Shown: positions 48,304 through 57,704, counted from the stretch's first letter. The stretch is 64,000 nt of DNA from Ideonella benzenivorans (GCF_020387415.1 NZ_JAGWCB010000008.1:62001-126000), one strand, 5' to 3'. The notes: generated by a model not told the origin, from the letters alone. Program-made: numbers and translations.

Positions 48304-50214
48304 ATGAGCCTGACCTATTCGTCCTACGAGGACTTCCACCGCGCTTCCATCGAACACCGCGACAGCTTCTGGGCCGAGCAGGCGAAGCTGATCGACTGGC
48401 ACCAGCCCTACGAACAGGTGTGCGACTACAGCCACCCGCCGTTCGCCAAGTGGTTCGCCGGCGGCCAGACCAACCTCTGCCACAACGCGGTGGATCGCCA
48501 CCTGAAGGACCGGGCCGATCAGAACGCACTGATCTTCGTCTCCACCGAGACGGACACCGAGAAGACCTACAGCTTCCGCGAGCTGCACGCCGAGGTGCAG
48601 CGCATGGCCGCCATCCTGAAGGCCCAGGGTGTGGGCAAGGGCGACCGGGTGCTGATCTACATGCCGATGATCGCCGAGGCCTGTTTTGCGATGCTGGCCT
48701 GCGCGCGCATCGGCGCCATCCACTCGGTGGTGTTCGGCGGCTTCGCCAGCCACTCGCTGGCCACCCGCATCGACGATGCCCAGCCCAAGCTCATCGTCAG
48801 CGCCGATGCCGGCATGCGCGGTGGCAAGGTGGTGCCCTACAAGCACCTGTTGGACGAGGCGATTCAGCTCTCCAGCCACAAGCCCACGGCCGTGCTGATG
48901 GTCAACCGCGGCCTGGCCGAATTCGCCCAGGTGGCGGGGCGCGACCTCGACTACGCCAGCCAGCGCGAACAGCATCTGAACGCCGAGGTGCCCTGCGAGT
49001 GGGTGGAGTCCACCCACCCCAGCTACATCCTCTACACCAGTGGCACCACCGGCAAGCCCAAGGGCGTGCAGCGTGACACCGCCGGCTATGCGGTGGCGTT
49101 GGCCGCGTCGATGAAGCACATCTACCTGGGTGAGCCGGGCGAAACCTTCTTCTCCACCAGCGACATCGGCTGGGTGGTGGGCCACAGCTACATCATCTAC
49201 GGCCCGCTGATCAACGGCATGGCCACCATCATGTACGAGGGCCTGCCCATCCGTCCGGACGCCGGCATCTGGTGGAGCCTGGTCGAGAAGTACAAGGTCT
49301 CGGTGATGTTCTCGGCGCCCACCGCGGCCCGCGTGCTGAAGAAGCAGGACCCGGCCTACCTGACCAAGTACGACCTTTCCAGCCTGAAGGCCCTGTTCCT
49401 GGCCGGCGAGCCGCTGGACGAGCCCACGGCCACCTGGATGGCCGACGCGATCAAGAAGCCCATCATCGACAACTACTGGCAGACCGAGACCGGCTGGCCC
49501 ATCATGGCCATCTGCAACGGGGTCGAGAAGGCGCCCACCAAGTTCGGCTCACCGGGCAAGGCCGTCTACGGCTACGACATCAAGCTGATCGACGAGGCCA
49601 CCGGCGAGGAAATCACCGAGCCGCAGAAGAAGGGCGTGATTGCCGTGGAAGGACCGCTGCCCCCGGGCTGCCTGCAGACCATCTGGGGCGACGACGCCCG
49701 CTTCGTCAAGACCTACTGGTCCAGCATCCACAACCGGGTCATGTACAGCACCTTCGACTGGGGCGTGCGCGATGCGGACGGCTACTACTACATCCTGGGC
49801 CGCACCGACGACGTGATCAACGTGGCCGGCCACCGCCTGGGCACGCGCGAGATCGAGGAAAGCATCTCCAGTCACCCGAACGTGGCCGAGGTGGCCGTGG
49901 TGGGCGTGGCCGACCAGCTCAAGGGCCAGGTGGCGGTGGCCTTTGCCGTGCTGAAGGATGTCAGCAAGGCGGCCACGCCGGAAGCTGCGAAGGCCCAGGA
50001 GGCGGCGATCATGAAGGTCGTCGACGAGCAGCTGGGCGCCGTCGCCCGGCCGGCCATGGTCAAGTTCGTCAATGTGCTGCCCAAGACCCGCAGCGGCAAG
50101 CTGCTGCGCCGTGCCATCCAGGCGGTGTGCGAGGGCCGCGACCCGGGCGACCTGACCACCATGGAAGACCCGGCCGCGCTGCAGCAGGTGAAGGACCTGG
50201 TCACGCCGCAGTGA
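48304..50214 (+). CDS. prpE: propionate--CoA ligase
   Basis: A 636-residue adenylate-forming enzyme activating propionate to propionyl-CoA. Core motifs are YTSGTTGKPKG (P-loop), NYWQTETGWP (A5), STFDWGVRDADGYYYILGRTDD (hinge) and KTRSGKLLRRAI with the catalytic lysine. The start SYEDFHRASIEHRDSFWAEQA and PRGLAE-type segments match PrpE more than Acs; the NGVEKAPTKFGSPGKAVYGYD block also favours PrpE. It feeds propionyl-CoA to the PccAB/mutase pathway just upstream. It is monocistronic, with the Shine-Dalgarno GAGGAG and a downstream terminator. Confidence 0.93.
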   Translation: MSLTYSSYEDFHRASIEHRDSFWAEQAKLIDWHQPYEQVCDYSHPPFAKWFAGGQTNLCHNAVDRHLKDRADQNALIFVSTETDTEKTYSFRELHAEVQRMAAILKAQGVGKGDRVLIYMPMIAEACFAMLACARIGAIHSVVFGGFASHSLATRIDDAQPKLIVSADAGMRGGKVVPYKHLLDEAIQLSSHKPTAVLMVNRGLAEFAQVAGRDLDYASQREQHLNAEVPCEWVESTHPSYILYTSGTTGKPKGVQRDTAGYAVALAASMKHIYLGEPGETFFSTSDIGWVVGHSYIIYGPLINGMATIMYEGLPIRPDAGIWWSLVEKYKVSVMFSAPTAARVLKKQDPAYLTKYDLSSLKALFLAGEPLDEPTATWMADAIKKPIIDNYWQTETGWPIMAICNGVEKAPTKFGSPGKAVYGYDIKLIDEATGEEITEPQKKGVIAVEGPLPPGCLQTIWGDDARFVKTYWSSIHNRVMYSTFDWGVRDADGYYYILGRTDDVINVAGHRLGTREIEESISSHPNVAEVAVVGVADQLKGQVAVAFAVLKDVSKAATPEAAKAQEAAIMKVVDEQLGAVARPAMVKFVNVLPKTRSGKLLRRAIQAVCEGRDPGDLTTMEDPAALQQVKDLVTPQ

Positions 50215-50239
50215 CCCTCCCCGGTGCCCATGCACAGAG

Positions 50240-50261
50240 GCCGCCTTCGGGCGGCTTTTTT
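50240..50261 (+). terminator. UUCG terminator after prpE
   Basis: GCCGCC (50240-50245), TTCG, GGCGGC (50250-50255), then T6. It separates prpE from the bufferin locus. Confidence 0.88.
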
Positions 50262-50271
50262 GCGGTCCGCT

Positions 50272-50298
50272 GTAAGGAAGCGGGTTCGGTCCACGACA
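50272..50298 (+). promoter_or_regulatory. ECF-sigma-like promoter of the bufferin locus
   Basis: GTAAGG (50272-50277), a 16-base spacer, then CGACA (50294-50298). This resembles the GTAAC-N16-CGA(A) promoters of the ECF sigma factors that control bufferin operons in other Proteobacteria. The predicted start is near 50305, 75 bases before bufA. It is a pattern match only. Confidence 0.4.
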
Positions 50299-50380
50299 CA
50301 GGGAAGTCGGCAGCCTGGGCCCGCATGGGGCGGGTCCGGAGCGGCAGGACGCATCTCCCTTCATTTCAAGGAACCGAACC

Positions 50381-50665
50381 ATGAACACCCCCTTTCCCCG
50401 TCTGTCTTCCGTTCTGCTGGGGGCCAGCACCCTGGCCTTGTCGAGCCTGGCGGCGGCGGCCGGCACGCCTGCCGGGGCCACCGGCGCAGCTGTCGGCGCC
50501 GCGGACACGGTGCACTGCTACCAAGTCAACAGCTGCAAGGGCATGGCCGACTGCAAGACCACCGAGCATGCCTGCAAGGGGCAGAACAGCTGCAAGGGTC
50601 AGGGCTTCAAGGCCCTGGATGCCAAGAGCTGTCTGGTGCAGGGCGGCGTGATCAGCGACCTCTGA
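50381..50665 (+). CDS. bufA: bufferin-like RiPP precursor with six core cysteines
   Basis: A 94-residue precursor. A Sec-type signal (residues about 1-27, [17 protein letters not shown]) leads to a Gly/Ala-rich spacer and a cysteine-rich core. Core cysteines are 46, 52, 58, 65, 71 and 84, spaced C-x5-C-x5-C-x6-C-x5-C-x12-C, with the repeat [12 protein letters not shown]. This is the second bufferin class (BufA2-like), not the four-cysteine DUF2282 class. Bufferins are copper-binding peptides whose cysteines are turned into thiooxazole-type heterocycles by an MNIO enzyme and then exported. The next gene encodes that enzyme, and its ATG overlaps the bufA stop (TGATG). A good ribosome site AAGGAA precedes ATG 50381. 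The symbol is used for the family role. Confidence 0.85.
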   Translation: MNTPFPRLSSVLLGASTLALSSLAAAAGTPAGATGAAVGAADTVHCYQVNSCKGMADCKTTEHACKGQNSCKGQGFKALDAKSCLVQGGVISDL

Positions 50666-52398
50666 TGCCGATCCGGGGCTGCTGCGGCGGCCCCGGCACT
50701 GCACACGCCATGCCGTCGCATTCCCACGCCTCGCCGGGCTTCGGCCTGGGCTTGAGGACCCCGCATTACGCCGATTTCCTGGCCGGTCCCCAGCGGGTGG
50801 ACTGGTTGGAGATCATCACCGACAACTTCCTTGGCGCCGGCGGCAAGCCGCTGACCTGCCTGGAACGCTTCCGGGCCGACTATCCGATCGCCATGCATGG
50901 CGTGGCCCTGTCGCTGGGGGGGACCGATCCGTTGGACCGGGACTATCTGCGCCGCGTGCGCCAGCTGGCCGACCGGCTGCAGCCGCTGTGGGTGTCCGAG
51001 CACCTGTGCTGGACCGGGCAGGGCGGGGCCGTGCTGCACGACCTCTACCCCTTGCCCTACACCGAGGCCTGCGCGCGCCATGTCGTGCAGCGCATCCGCC
51101 GGGCGCAGGACCTGCTGGGGCGCCGGCTGGTGCTGGAGAACGTCTCCAGCTATGTCCGCTACCGTTCGTCGGAGGCGACCGAATGGGACTTCCTGGCCCA
51201 TGTGGCCGAGGAGGCCGACTGCGAGCTGCTGGTGGACGTGAACAACATCCACGTCAGCAGCGTGAACCACGGCTTTGAGGCCGCACGCTATCTGGCGGCC
51301 CTGCCGGCGTCGCGGGTGCGCCAGATCCACCTGGCCGGCCACTCGCGCCAGGATCATTTCCTGATCGACACGCACGACCATCCCGTGGCGCCGGAGGTCT
51401 GGGCCTTGTATGGGCAGGCCTGCGAGCGGTTTGGCGCGGTGGCCACGATGATCGAGCGCGACGACCACGTCCCCCCGCTGGCCGTGCTGCTGCAGGAGCT
51501 GGACCAGGCGCGCGCCGTGGCCACCGCGCACGGCACCTCGCCATGGGGCACGGACTCATCCCATGCGGCGACAGATGAGCGCCGTGCGCCAGCGCTGGTC
51601 GTTTCATCCTGTCGGCCGCCTGAGTTGGCCCCGCTGCAGCAGGGCTTTGCCGCGATGGTGCTGGCCCCTGACGCGCCGCGGGCGACGCCGGTGATGCTCG
51701 ACCCCGCCGGGCCGCTGGCCGGGCTGCGTGGGGCGCAGGTCTACCACCACGCCTACCGGGCCCGGTTGCAGGAGGCCCTGGCCGACAGCTATCCCCTCTT
51801 GCAGCGCTATCTGGGCGAGGCCCAGTTCGGCGAGCTGGCGCAGGCGCTGGCGCAGGAAGCGCCGCCCCGTGAGCGCAGCCTGGCGTCCTGGGGGCGCGAA
51901 TGGCCGGCACGGCTGGCGCAACGCTTTCCCGCTCACCCTGAGGTGGCGGAGCTGGCCGCGCTGGAGTGGGCGCTGCGCAGCGTGTTCGATGCGGCCGATG
52001 CACCCGCCTGGACCGTGAGCGAGATCGAGGCCCTGGGCGCGCAGACCTGTCTGGCGCAGTGGCCGGTGCTGCACCCGACCTGGCAGCTGCTGTGGCAGCG
52101 GACTTCGGCGGTGGTTTTGTGGCAGGCACTGCAGGCGGGCGAGGTGCCGGCGCCGGTCCAGCACTGGGAAGCACCTCGCCCGGTGGCGGTCTGGCGCAAG
52201 GGGCTCCAGCCTCACTTCATGAGCCTGGACGACCCGGCCGAGGTTGCCTGGTTGCAGGCGCTGGCAAGGCCGGGGCAGTCGATCGCCCAGGTGTGGGAGG
52301 CCGCCGAGGCCCTGGGCCATGCGCCTGACCCGGCCACCCTGGGCCAATGGCTGGCCCGCTGGTGGAGCCAGGGCTGGCTGCTCAGGCGCGCGGCTTAG
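50665..52398 (+). CDS. MNIO/DUF692 maturase fused to DUF2063 partner (BufB-BufC fusion)
   Basis: One continuous 577-residue frame carries two domains normally encoded by separate genes. Residues about 25-290 are a DUF692 multinuclear non-heme iron oxidative enzyme: [62 protein letters not shown] and ERDDHVP supply the His/Glu/Asp metal ligands. A polar linker follows ([18 protein letters not shown]). Residues about 315-450 are DUF2063 ([34 protein letters not shown]), the precursor-recognition partner of BufB. The remaining residues complete a second BufC lobe. ATG 50665 couples to bufA; ATG 50710 is the alternative. The stop overlaps that of the convergent CBS gene by three bases. Confidence 0.85.
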   Translation: MPIRGCCGGPGTAHAMPSHSHASPGFGLGLRTPHYADFLAGPQRVDWLEIITDNFLGAGGKPLTCLERFRADYPIAMHGVALSLGGTDPLDRDYLRRVRQLADRLQPLWVSEHLCWTGQGGAVLHDLYPLPYTEACARHVVQRIRRAQDLLGRRLVLENVSSYVRYRSSEATEWDFLAHVAEEADCELLVDVNNIHVSSVNHGFEAARYLAALPASRVRQIHLAGHSRQDHFLIDTHDHPVAPEVWALYGQACERFGAVATMIERDDHVPPLAVLLQELDQARAVATAHGTSPWGTDSSHAATDERRAPALVVSSCRPPELAPLQQGFAAMVLAPDAPRATPVMLDPAGPLAGLRGAQVYHHAYRARLQEALADSYPLLQRYLGEAQFGELAQALAQEAPPRERSLASWGREWPARLAQRFPAHPEVAELAALEWALRSVFDAADAPAWTVSEIEALGAQTCLAQWPVLHPTWQLLWQRTSAVVLWQALQAGEVPAPVQHWEAPRPVAVWRKGLQPHFMSLDDPAEVAWLQALARPGQSIAQVWEAAEALGHAPDPATLGQWLARWWSQGWLLRRAA

Positions 52399-52985
52399 AA
52401 GTGCGGTTCCGGCATGCCCGGCGTGCCCCAGGGCTTGAACACCACACGGGGCGGCCGCGGGGCCGGCGCGGGGGCGGCCGGCGGCGCGGCCGCGGCCGCG
52501 GCCGAGCTGTCGACCGGGGCCGGCGCTTGCAGCGCGGCGCGCTGCTGGCTTTCGCGCAGCAGGCCGCTGCGCAGGGCCTGGGCCAGCTCGGTCAGCTCGG
52601 CGGCCATGGCTTCCAGCAGGTCATCGGCCGAGACCAGGCCCACCAGGGCCTGTTCGTCGTTGATGACCAGCAGGCGCCGCACACCCGCCTCGCGCATGGT
52701 CTTGGCCGCCTCGCCAAGGCTGGCCGAGCCGGGCACCGTCACTGGGTCCCCCTGGACCAGCAGGCCCACCTGCACGTGCGGGGCGGGCAGCTCACGCGCC
52801 AGCACCTCCACCGCCAGGTCACGGTCGGACACCAGGCCCAGCACATGGGGGTGCGTGCCCTCCTCGCGGTGGACCACCACCAGAGCGCCGACGTGTTCGG
52901 CGCGCATCAGGCGGGCGGCTTCGGCCAGGCTGGCCGTGTCGTCGACCGAGACCAGCGGATGACGGCAGAGATGGGTGAGGCTCAT
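52395..52985 (-). CDS. CBS-domain pair protein with Pro/Ala-rich tail
   Basis: A 196-residue soluble protein with two CBS motifs (about residues 5-60, [19 protein letters not shown] ... [14 protein letters not shown], and 68-125, [18 protein letters not shown] ... [14 protein letters not shown]). Such pairs bind adenosine nucleotides as sensors. After a helix ([17 protein letters not shown]) comes a low-complexity Ala/Pro tail ending in [14 protein letters not shown], an odd conserved-looking terminus. ATG 52985 is chosen. It converges on the bufferin operon, with stop codons interleaved at 52395-52398. Confidence 0.85.
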   Translation of the reverse strand: MSLTHLCRHPLVSVDDTASLAEAARLMRAEHVGALVVVHREEGTHPHVLGLVSDRDLAVEVLARELPAPHVQVGLLVQGDPVTVPGSASLGEAAKTMREAGVRRLLVINDEQALVGLVSADDLLEAMAAELTELAQALRSGLLRESQQRAALQAPAPVDSSAAAAAAPPAAPAPAPRPPRVVFKPWGTPGMPEPHF

Positions 52986-53072
52986 GGCAGGGTGGGAAGA
53001 GCAGAAAACACCCATTCGACCACCTCGGCGGTGGGATCTGAATTGACCTTGCTCAAGTTGGGCGGGATCCCG

Positions 53073-53684
53073 TCAGGGGTGATCCCCCTGCGTGGCGATG
53101 GCCTGGGCCAGGGCCCAGAGCGCGGCCCGGTGGGCCTGCACCAGGGCATCGGCCGAGCTGCCCGCCAAGGGTTCCCGCCGCTCGAACAGCCGCACCTGGG
53201 TGGGGGCTTGGCCTTCGGGATCGGTCAGCCACCAGCGGGCGGCCAGCACCAGGGTTTGGCCGTCGGGCTGTACCTCGTAGGTCTGGATCTCGACCTTCAG
53301 CACGCGATCGGCCTTCAGCCCGGTCGGCATGGGCGCTGCCCAGACCCGGTCGGCGCCGCGCAGCCGGGCCAGGTCACCACGCAGCACGCGGGGCACCGCG
53401 TCCCGCAAGGGCTCGGCCCAGCGCTGACCCGGCAGGGCCTTCAGCCCCGTCTCGCCACTGGGCCAGAGGATGGCGTCACGGTCCAGGTAGTCTGGCAGGC
53501 GCACGCTGCCCAGCATCCAGCGGGTCGGGGCGACGGCGGCGGCCGCCGCCGCGGCGGGCGGATCGGCCCGCAGACGGTACAGCGACACCGGCGGCGAACT
53601 GCCGCAGGCGCTCAGGGCCAGCAGCAGCCCGGCCAGCACGGCCGGGCGAGCAAGGCGGGCAGGGCAGGGAAGAGGAAGGCGCAT
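53073..53684 (-). CDS. ABC-transport auxiliary lipoprotein (PqiC/DUF330-like)
   Basis: A 203-residue lipoprotein. The signal peptide ends in LLALSAC, a lipobox. The mature part begins SLYRLRAD and contains VRLPDYLDRDAILW and WAEPLRDAVPRVLRGDLA, as in PqiC/DUF330 proteins that work with MCE complexes at the outer membrane. It is the last gene of the MCE operon, 23 bases after the MlaD-like gene. A weak hairpin lies downstream. Confidence 0.85.
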   Translation of the reverse strand: MRLPLPCPARLARPAVLAGLLLALSACGSSPPVSLYRLRADPPAAAAAAAVAPTRWMLGSVRLPDYLDRDAILWPSGETGLKALPGQRWAEPLRDAVPRVLRGDLARLRGADRVWAAPMPTGLKADRVLKVEIQTYEVQPDGQTLVLAARWWLTDPEGQAPTQVRLFERREPLAGSSADALVQAHRAALWALAQAIATQGDHP

Positions 53685-53707
53685 GGCAGTCTTTCGGCAA
53701 AAGGGGC

Positions 53708-54715
53708 TCAGCGGCGGCCCTTGAGCACCGATTCCGGCTGCTCATCCAGGGTGTTGGCCAGTTCACGCAGTTCGCGGGCTGCCTGCGAGACATCGTGCAG
53801 CGCACGCTGCAGGTTCTGGTTCGTCGGCGAGTCTTCGCCGGCCGCCTCGCGCAGGGCGGTTGCGCTGCGTGAGAGTTCGTCGGCCGAGCGGCGCAGGCTC
53901 TGCATCAGCGGGGCGTCCGGGCCAAAGTTGGTGCCGACGCGCTGGGCCGAGACCTTCACGCTGCTGGCCGCATCGCCCACGCGCTGCATGCTCAGCCGGG
54001 TGGTGGCCAGGGTGTCCTGGGCCGAATCCAGCAGCGGGTTGAGCCGTTTGTCCATCGTGTCGCTGACCTGGCGCAGGTTGGCGCTGGCCACTTCCAGGTT
54101 TTTCAGCACGTGGTTGGCCTCGGGGCCGCTGACCATGCGGCGGGTGGAACTGGCGATCGCCGAGACATCGTCCACCAGCCGGCGCAGGTCCAGGTTGTCG
54201 ACCTGGTTGCGCAACTCCTGAAACGCGGTGGCAATGGTCGGGATCTCGCTGCGCGGGTCGTCGCTCACCAGCTTGGCTGGTTTCTCGGGGCGGAAGTCCA
54301 GGTCCACATAGAGCTGGCCGGTCAGCAGGCTCTGGGTGGCCAGCTGGGCTCGCAGGCCGCGCTGCACCAGGCTGGGCAGGGCATTGGGGTCGGGGCTGCC
54401 AGGCCTGTCGCCGCTGATGCTGGCCATCATCTCCCGGTCGAGCTCGGCCGTGACCGGGATCGTCACGTTGCGCGTGTCGGCGTCATAGGCCACGCCGATG
54501 GCGCTGACGCTGCCCAGCCGCACGCCGCGGAACACCACCGGGGCACCCACCTGCAGGCCGTAGACCGAGCCGGCGTAGTGCATCACCACCTTTTGCTTGT
54601 GCACCAGCAGCCGCCCGCCCGCCAAGGCGACGACGGCGACGAACAGCACGATCAGGCCCGCCACGACGAACAGGCCCAGCACGGCGGGGTGGGACTTGCG
54701 GTGGGGGGCGTTCAT
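53708..54715 (-). CDS. MlaD-like MCE-domain protein
   Basis: A 335-residue protein anchored by one N-terminal helix (VLGLFVVAGLIVLFVAVVALAG, about residues 12-33). The MCE domain follows (about 38-120: VVMHYAGSVYGLQVGAPVVFRGVRLG), then a long helical tail that should form the periplasmic needle or pore for lipid shuttling. ATG 54715 overlaps the stop of the ATPase gene by four bases (ATGA), so the two are translationally coupled. It belongs to the Pqi/Mla/Yeb-type lipid transport group. Confidence 0.9.
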   Translation of the reverse strand: MNAPHRKSHPAVLGLFVVAGLIVLFVAVVALAGGRLLVHKQKVVMHYAGSVYGLQVGAPVVFRGVRLGSVSAIGVAYDADTRNVTIPVTAELDREMMASISGDRPGSPDPNALPSLVQRGLRAQLATQSLLTGQLYVDLDFRPEKPAKLVSDDPRSEIPTIATAFQELRNQVDNLDLRRLVDDVSAIASSTRRMVSGPEANHVLKNLEVASANLRQVSDTMDKRLNPLLDSAQDTLATTRLSMQRVGDAASSVKVSAQRVGTNFGPDAPLMQSLRRSADELSRSATALREAAGEDSPTNQNLQRALHDVSQAARELRELANTLDEQPESVLKGRR

Positions 54716-55497
54716 GGCCGGTTCCCCCGGCGCAGGAACTGGCGCACCGGCTCGGGGCCGTGCGCCAGCAGCGCGCGTGGCGCGTCCAGTGCGGTCATCG
54801 TCTTCTCCTTGGCATCCAGGAACAGGGCGCGGTCGGCCACGGCAAAGATGCTGTCGAGTTCATGGGTCACCATCACGATGGTGGTGCCCAGGTGGTCGCG
54901 CAGGCTGAGGATCAGCTCGTCCAGCCGCGCCGAGGTGAGGGGGTCCAGCCCGGCCGAGGGCTCGTCCAGGTAGAGCAGAGGGGCGTCCAGCGCCATCGCG
55001 CGGGCGATGGCGGCGCGCTTCTTCATGCCGCCCGACAGCGCGGCCGGCGAGGCATCGAAGGCACCGTCCAACCCGACCAGGGCCAGCTTGAAGCGGGCCA
55101 GCGTCTCGATCTGGGTCTCGTTCAGGTCGGTGTACTCGCGCAGCGGCAGCATCACGTTCTCGCCCACCGTCATGCTGCTCCACAGGGCGCCAGCCTGGAA
55201 CATCACACCGAAACGGCGGCGGATGTCGTCGAGCTGGTCCTCGCTGGCCGTGGCCAGGTCCACGTCGCCGTAGTGGATCTCGCCGGCGGCAGGCGTCTGC
55301 AGCCCGATCAGATGCCGCAGCAGGGTGCTCTTGCCGCAGCCGCTGCCACCCATCAGCACCAGGATCTCCCCGGGGCGCACCTCGAAGCTGAGGTCACGCT
55401 GCACCACCTTCTCGCCAAAAGCCATGGTCAGCTTGCGCACCAGGACCAGAGGGGCCGGCGTGGCCGGGGCTGCCGCAGCATCCATTGCGCTCACCAT
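54712..55497 (-). CDS. MlaF-like ABC transporter ATP-binding protein
   Basis: A 261-residue ATPase with Walker A GGSGCGKST, the signature LSGGMKKR, Walker B LLYLDEPSAGLDP and the H-loop in VTHELDSIF. The LSGGMKKR signature and sequence around it match MlaF of phospholipid transport. ATG 55497 overlaps the permease stop within ATGGTGA; ATG 55485 is the alternative. It powers the MlaE-like permease below and the MCE protein. Confidence 0.92.
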   Translation of the reverse strand: MVSAMDAAAAPATPAPLVLVRKLTMAFGEKVVQRDLSFEVRPGEILVLMGGSGCGKSTLLRHLIGLQTPAAGEIHYGDVDLATASEDQLDDIRRRFGVMFQAGALWSSMTVGENVMLPLREYTDLNETQIETLARFKLALVGLDGAFDASPAALSGGMKKRAAIARAMALDAPLLYLDEPSAGLDPLTSARLDELILSLRDHLGTTIVMVTHELDSIFAVADRALFLDAKEKTMTALDAPRALLAHGPEPVRQFLRRGNRP

Positions 55498-56609
55498 CCC
55501 AACCGCTGGAACATGATGGTCAGCACCGAGGCCGCGATCACCATCCAGATGATGGCCTGCACCACCGCGGCGGTGGTGGCGTCGCCCACGGCCTGGGCGC
55601 TGCGGCCGGCGTTCAGACCCTGGCGGCAGCCGGCCAGCGCAACCAGCAGCGCATAGACCGTCCCCTTGAGCAGGCCGATGCTCAGGTGGGTCAGGGTCAG
55701 CGCCTGGAAGCTGCGCACCAGGTATTCGGCCGGTTCCACCCGGTAGATGCCGACCGCCACCAGCCAGCCGGCGGCCACGCCGACGATGGCGGCGTACAGG
55801 GTCAGCAGCGGGGCCATCAACAGCATGGCCAGCACGCGGGGCAGCACCAGGTGTTCGACCGGCGTCAGCCCCAGCGAGGCCAGTGCGTCGATCTCTTCGT
55901 TGGCCTGCATGCTGCCCAGCTGGGCCGCGAAGGCCGCGCCCACCCGGCCGGCCAGGATGATGCCGGTCATCAGCGCCGCGATCTCCCGCACCACGCCGAT
56001 CGTGACCAGGTCGGCGATGTAGATCTGCGCCCCCAGGCGTTGCAACTGGGCCGCGCCCATGTAGGCCACGATCAGGCCGACCAGAAAGCTCACCAGCGAG
56101 ACGATGGGCAGGCTGGCCGGGCCGGTGGCGTGCAACTGGAACAGCAGGTCCTCGCTGCGCATCGCGGTGCGGCCGCGCAGGGCCCGGAACACCGCCAGCA
56201 GCACCTCGCCGATGAAACCCAGCGTCACCTCCAGGCGCTGCAGGGCCTGCGACAGCCCCTGGCCCACGCGGGCCAGCCAGCCGGCTGGCGGCGGTGGTGC
56301 GCTGGCCGGGGTGTCGGCGGCGCCGGCCAGGGCCAGCACCTCGCTCAGCCCGGGGGGCAGGGCTTGCCAGCGCAGCCGCGGGCCGGCTTCGCGGGCCAGT
56401 GTCCACAGCTGGGCTGCCAGCAGGCTGTCAAAGTGGGTGACAGCGCCCGCATCCACCAGCAGCGCCCCTTCGGCGGGCGCGGGCGGCAGCGGCACACGGC
56501 CCTCCCGGCAGTCTCCGCTCAGCGTGAGCCGGACGGTGTCATCCTGGCGCTGCCATTGCGGCAGGGACTCCGGCGGGAGAGGCTGGGGGGCGGAAGAAGA
56601 CGCGGTCAT
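55491..56609 (-). CDS. MlaE-like permease with fused N-terminal STAS domain
   Basis: A 372-residue permease. Residues about 15-95 form a STAS/MlaB-like domain (VRLTLSGDCREG, LLVDAGAVTHFDSLLAAQLW). The rest is an MlaE membrane domain, with the hallmark MTGIILAGRVGAAFAAQLGS followed by MQANEEIDALASLG. In E. coli the MlaB STAS protein is separate; here it is joined to the permease, as in many MCE systems outside Gammaproteobacteria. ATG 56609 starts the operon of four genes. The role in lipid transport across the envelope is inferred from the family. Confidence 0.9.
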   Translation of the reverse strand: MTASSSAPQPLPPESLPQWQRQDDTVRLTLSGDCREGRVPLPPAPAEGALLVDAGAVTHFDSLLAAQLWTLAREAGPRLRWQALPPGLSEVLALAGAADTPASAPPPPAGWLARVGQGLSQALQRLEVTLGFIGEVLLAVFRALRGRTAMRSEDLLFQLHATGPASLPIVSLVSFLVGLIVAYMGAAQLQRLGAQIYIADLVTIGVVREIAALMTGIILAGRVGAAFAAQLGSMQANEEIDALASLGLTPVEHLVLPRVLAMLLMAPLLTLYAAIVGVAAGWLVAVGIYRVEPAEYLVRSFQALTLTHLSIGLLKGTVYALLVALAGCRQGLNAGRSAQAVGDATTAAVVQAIIWMVIAASVLTIMFQRLGW

Positions 56610-56700
56610 GCCAAGAAGAAGGGACAGGGGGTCGACTTTAGTCGCACTGGGCCATGCCCCTCTCGGCCGAGCGCCCGGAAGCACGGTGGACGGGGTTGAA

Positions 56701-56715
56701 GCATTCGTGGAATGC
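56701..56715. promoter_or_regulatory. inverted repeat GCATTC-GTG-GAATGC, candidate LysR site
   Basis: GCATTC (56701-56706) and GAATGC (56710-56715) form a perfect 6-bp dyad 90 bases upstream of the LysR gene, in the gap shared with the divergent transporter operon. Such dyads suit LysR-type binding; regulation is inferred. Confidence 0.4.
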
Positions 56716-56804
56716 GAAGTCTCATTTGAAAACACCTGTAAGCACAAGGTGGAGCCTTCGTGCATCATGGCGACTGGATCGCTTGTCTCCGGTCCGCATT
56801 GTTC

Positions 56805-57704
56805 ATGCGCTTCGACCTCGTCACGCTCAACCTGGTGCTCGCCATCGCCGAGACCCGCAACATCACGCGGGCGGCGGAGCGCGAGCACCTGGCGCTGGCG
56901 GCGGCCAGCAAGCGCCTGAAGGATCTGGAAACCCGGCTCGGCGTGCAGCTCTTCGAGCGCCGGGCCCGGGGGGTGGAACCCACCGAGGCCGGCCGGGCGC
57001 TGGTGCGGCACATCCGCAGCCTGAACGCTTCGCTGCACGCGCTGGAAAGCGAAGTGGTCGAGTTCAGCCGCGGCATCAAGGGCCATCTGCGGGTGGCGGC
57101 CAATGCGGCGGCGATCGCCGAATCGCTGCCGGCCGATCTGGCGGCCTTCTCGCGCGAGCATCCGCAGATCCGCATCAGCCTGGAAGACCTGACCAGCGCC
57201 GAGGTGCAGGCCGCCGTGGCCGATGGCCGTGCCGACGTGGGCATCTTCGTCGGCCCCGCCACCGATGGCCGCCTGAGCACCTGGCCCTACCGCGCCGGCG
57301 ATCTGGCGGTGGCCCTGCCGCGTGGCCATGTGCTGGCCGCCTCGGGCCAGGCGCTGAACTTTGACCAGCTGCTCGATTTCGACATCGTCGGCCTGCCCAG
57401 CGGGGCGTCCGTGCACCAACGCATGCTGCAGCGCGCCCTGGAGGCTGGCCGCACCCTGAACGCCCGGCTGCAGGTGCGGGGCTTCGATGCCATCGCCCAG
57501 CTGGTCGACGCCGGCCTGGGGGTGGCGGTGCTGCCCGCCGCCGTGGCCCAACGTTTTGCCCGCTTGTTCGCCATCGAGGTCCGTCCGCTGGACGAACCCT
57601 GGGCGCACCGGCGTTACCTGCTGGCGGCGCGCAGCCAGCCCGTGCTGCCCACCGTTGTGCAGCGCTTCATCGATGCCCTGGTGGCCCGTGCCGCCGAGAC
57701 CTGA
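56805..57704 (+). CDS. LysR-family transcriptional regulator
   Basis: A 299-residue regulator. The N-terminal helix-turn-helix is [22 protein letters not shown], then [18 protein letters not shown] and [18 protein letters not shown]. The C-terminal two-lobe effector domain starts at [17 protein letters not shown] and ends normally. ATG 56805 gives MRFDLVTLN; the longer frame would start at 56760. It lies 61 bases upstream of leuC, a position found in Burkholderiales, but whether it regulates leucine synthesis or the divergent lipid-transport operon is not clear. Confidence 0.9.
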   Translation: MRFDLVTLNLVLAIAETRNITRAAEREHLALAAASKRLKDLETRLGVQLFERRARGVEPTEAGRALVRHIRSLNASLHALESEVVEFSRGIKGHLRVAANAAAIAESLPADLAAFSREHPQIRISLEDLTSAEVQAAVADGRADVGIFVGPATDGRLSTWPYRAGDLAVALPRGHVLAASGQALNFDQLLDFDIVGLPSGASVHQRMLQRALEAGRTLNARLQVRGFDAIAQLVDAGLGVAVLPAAVAQRFARLFAIEVRPLDEPWAHRRYLLAARSQPVLPTVVQRFIDALVARAAET

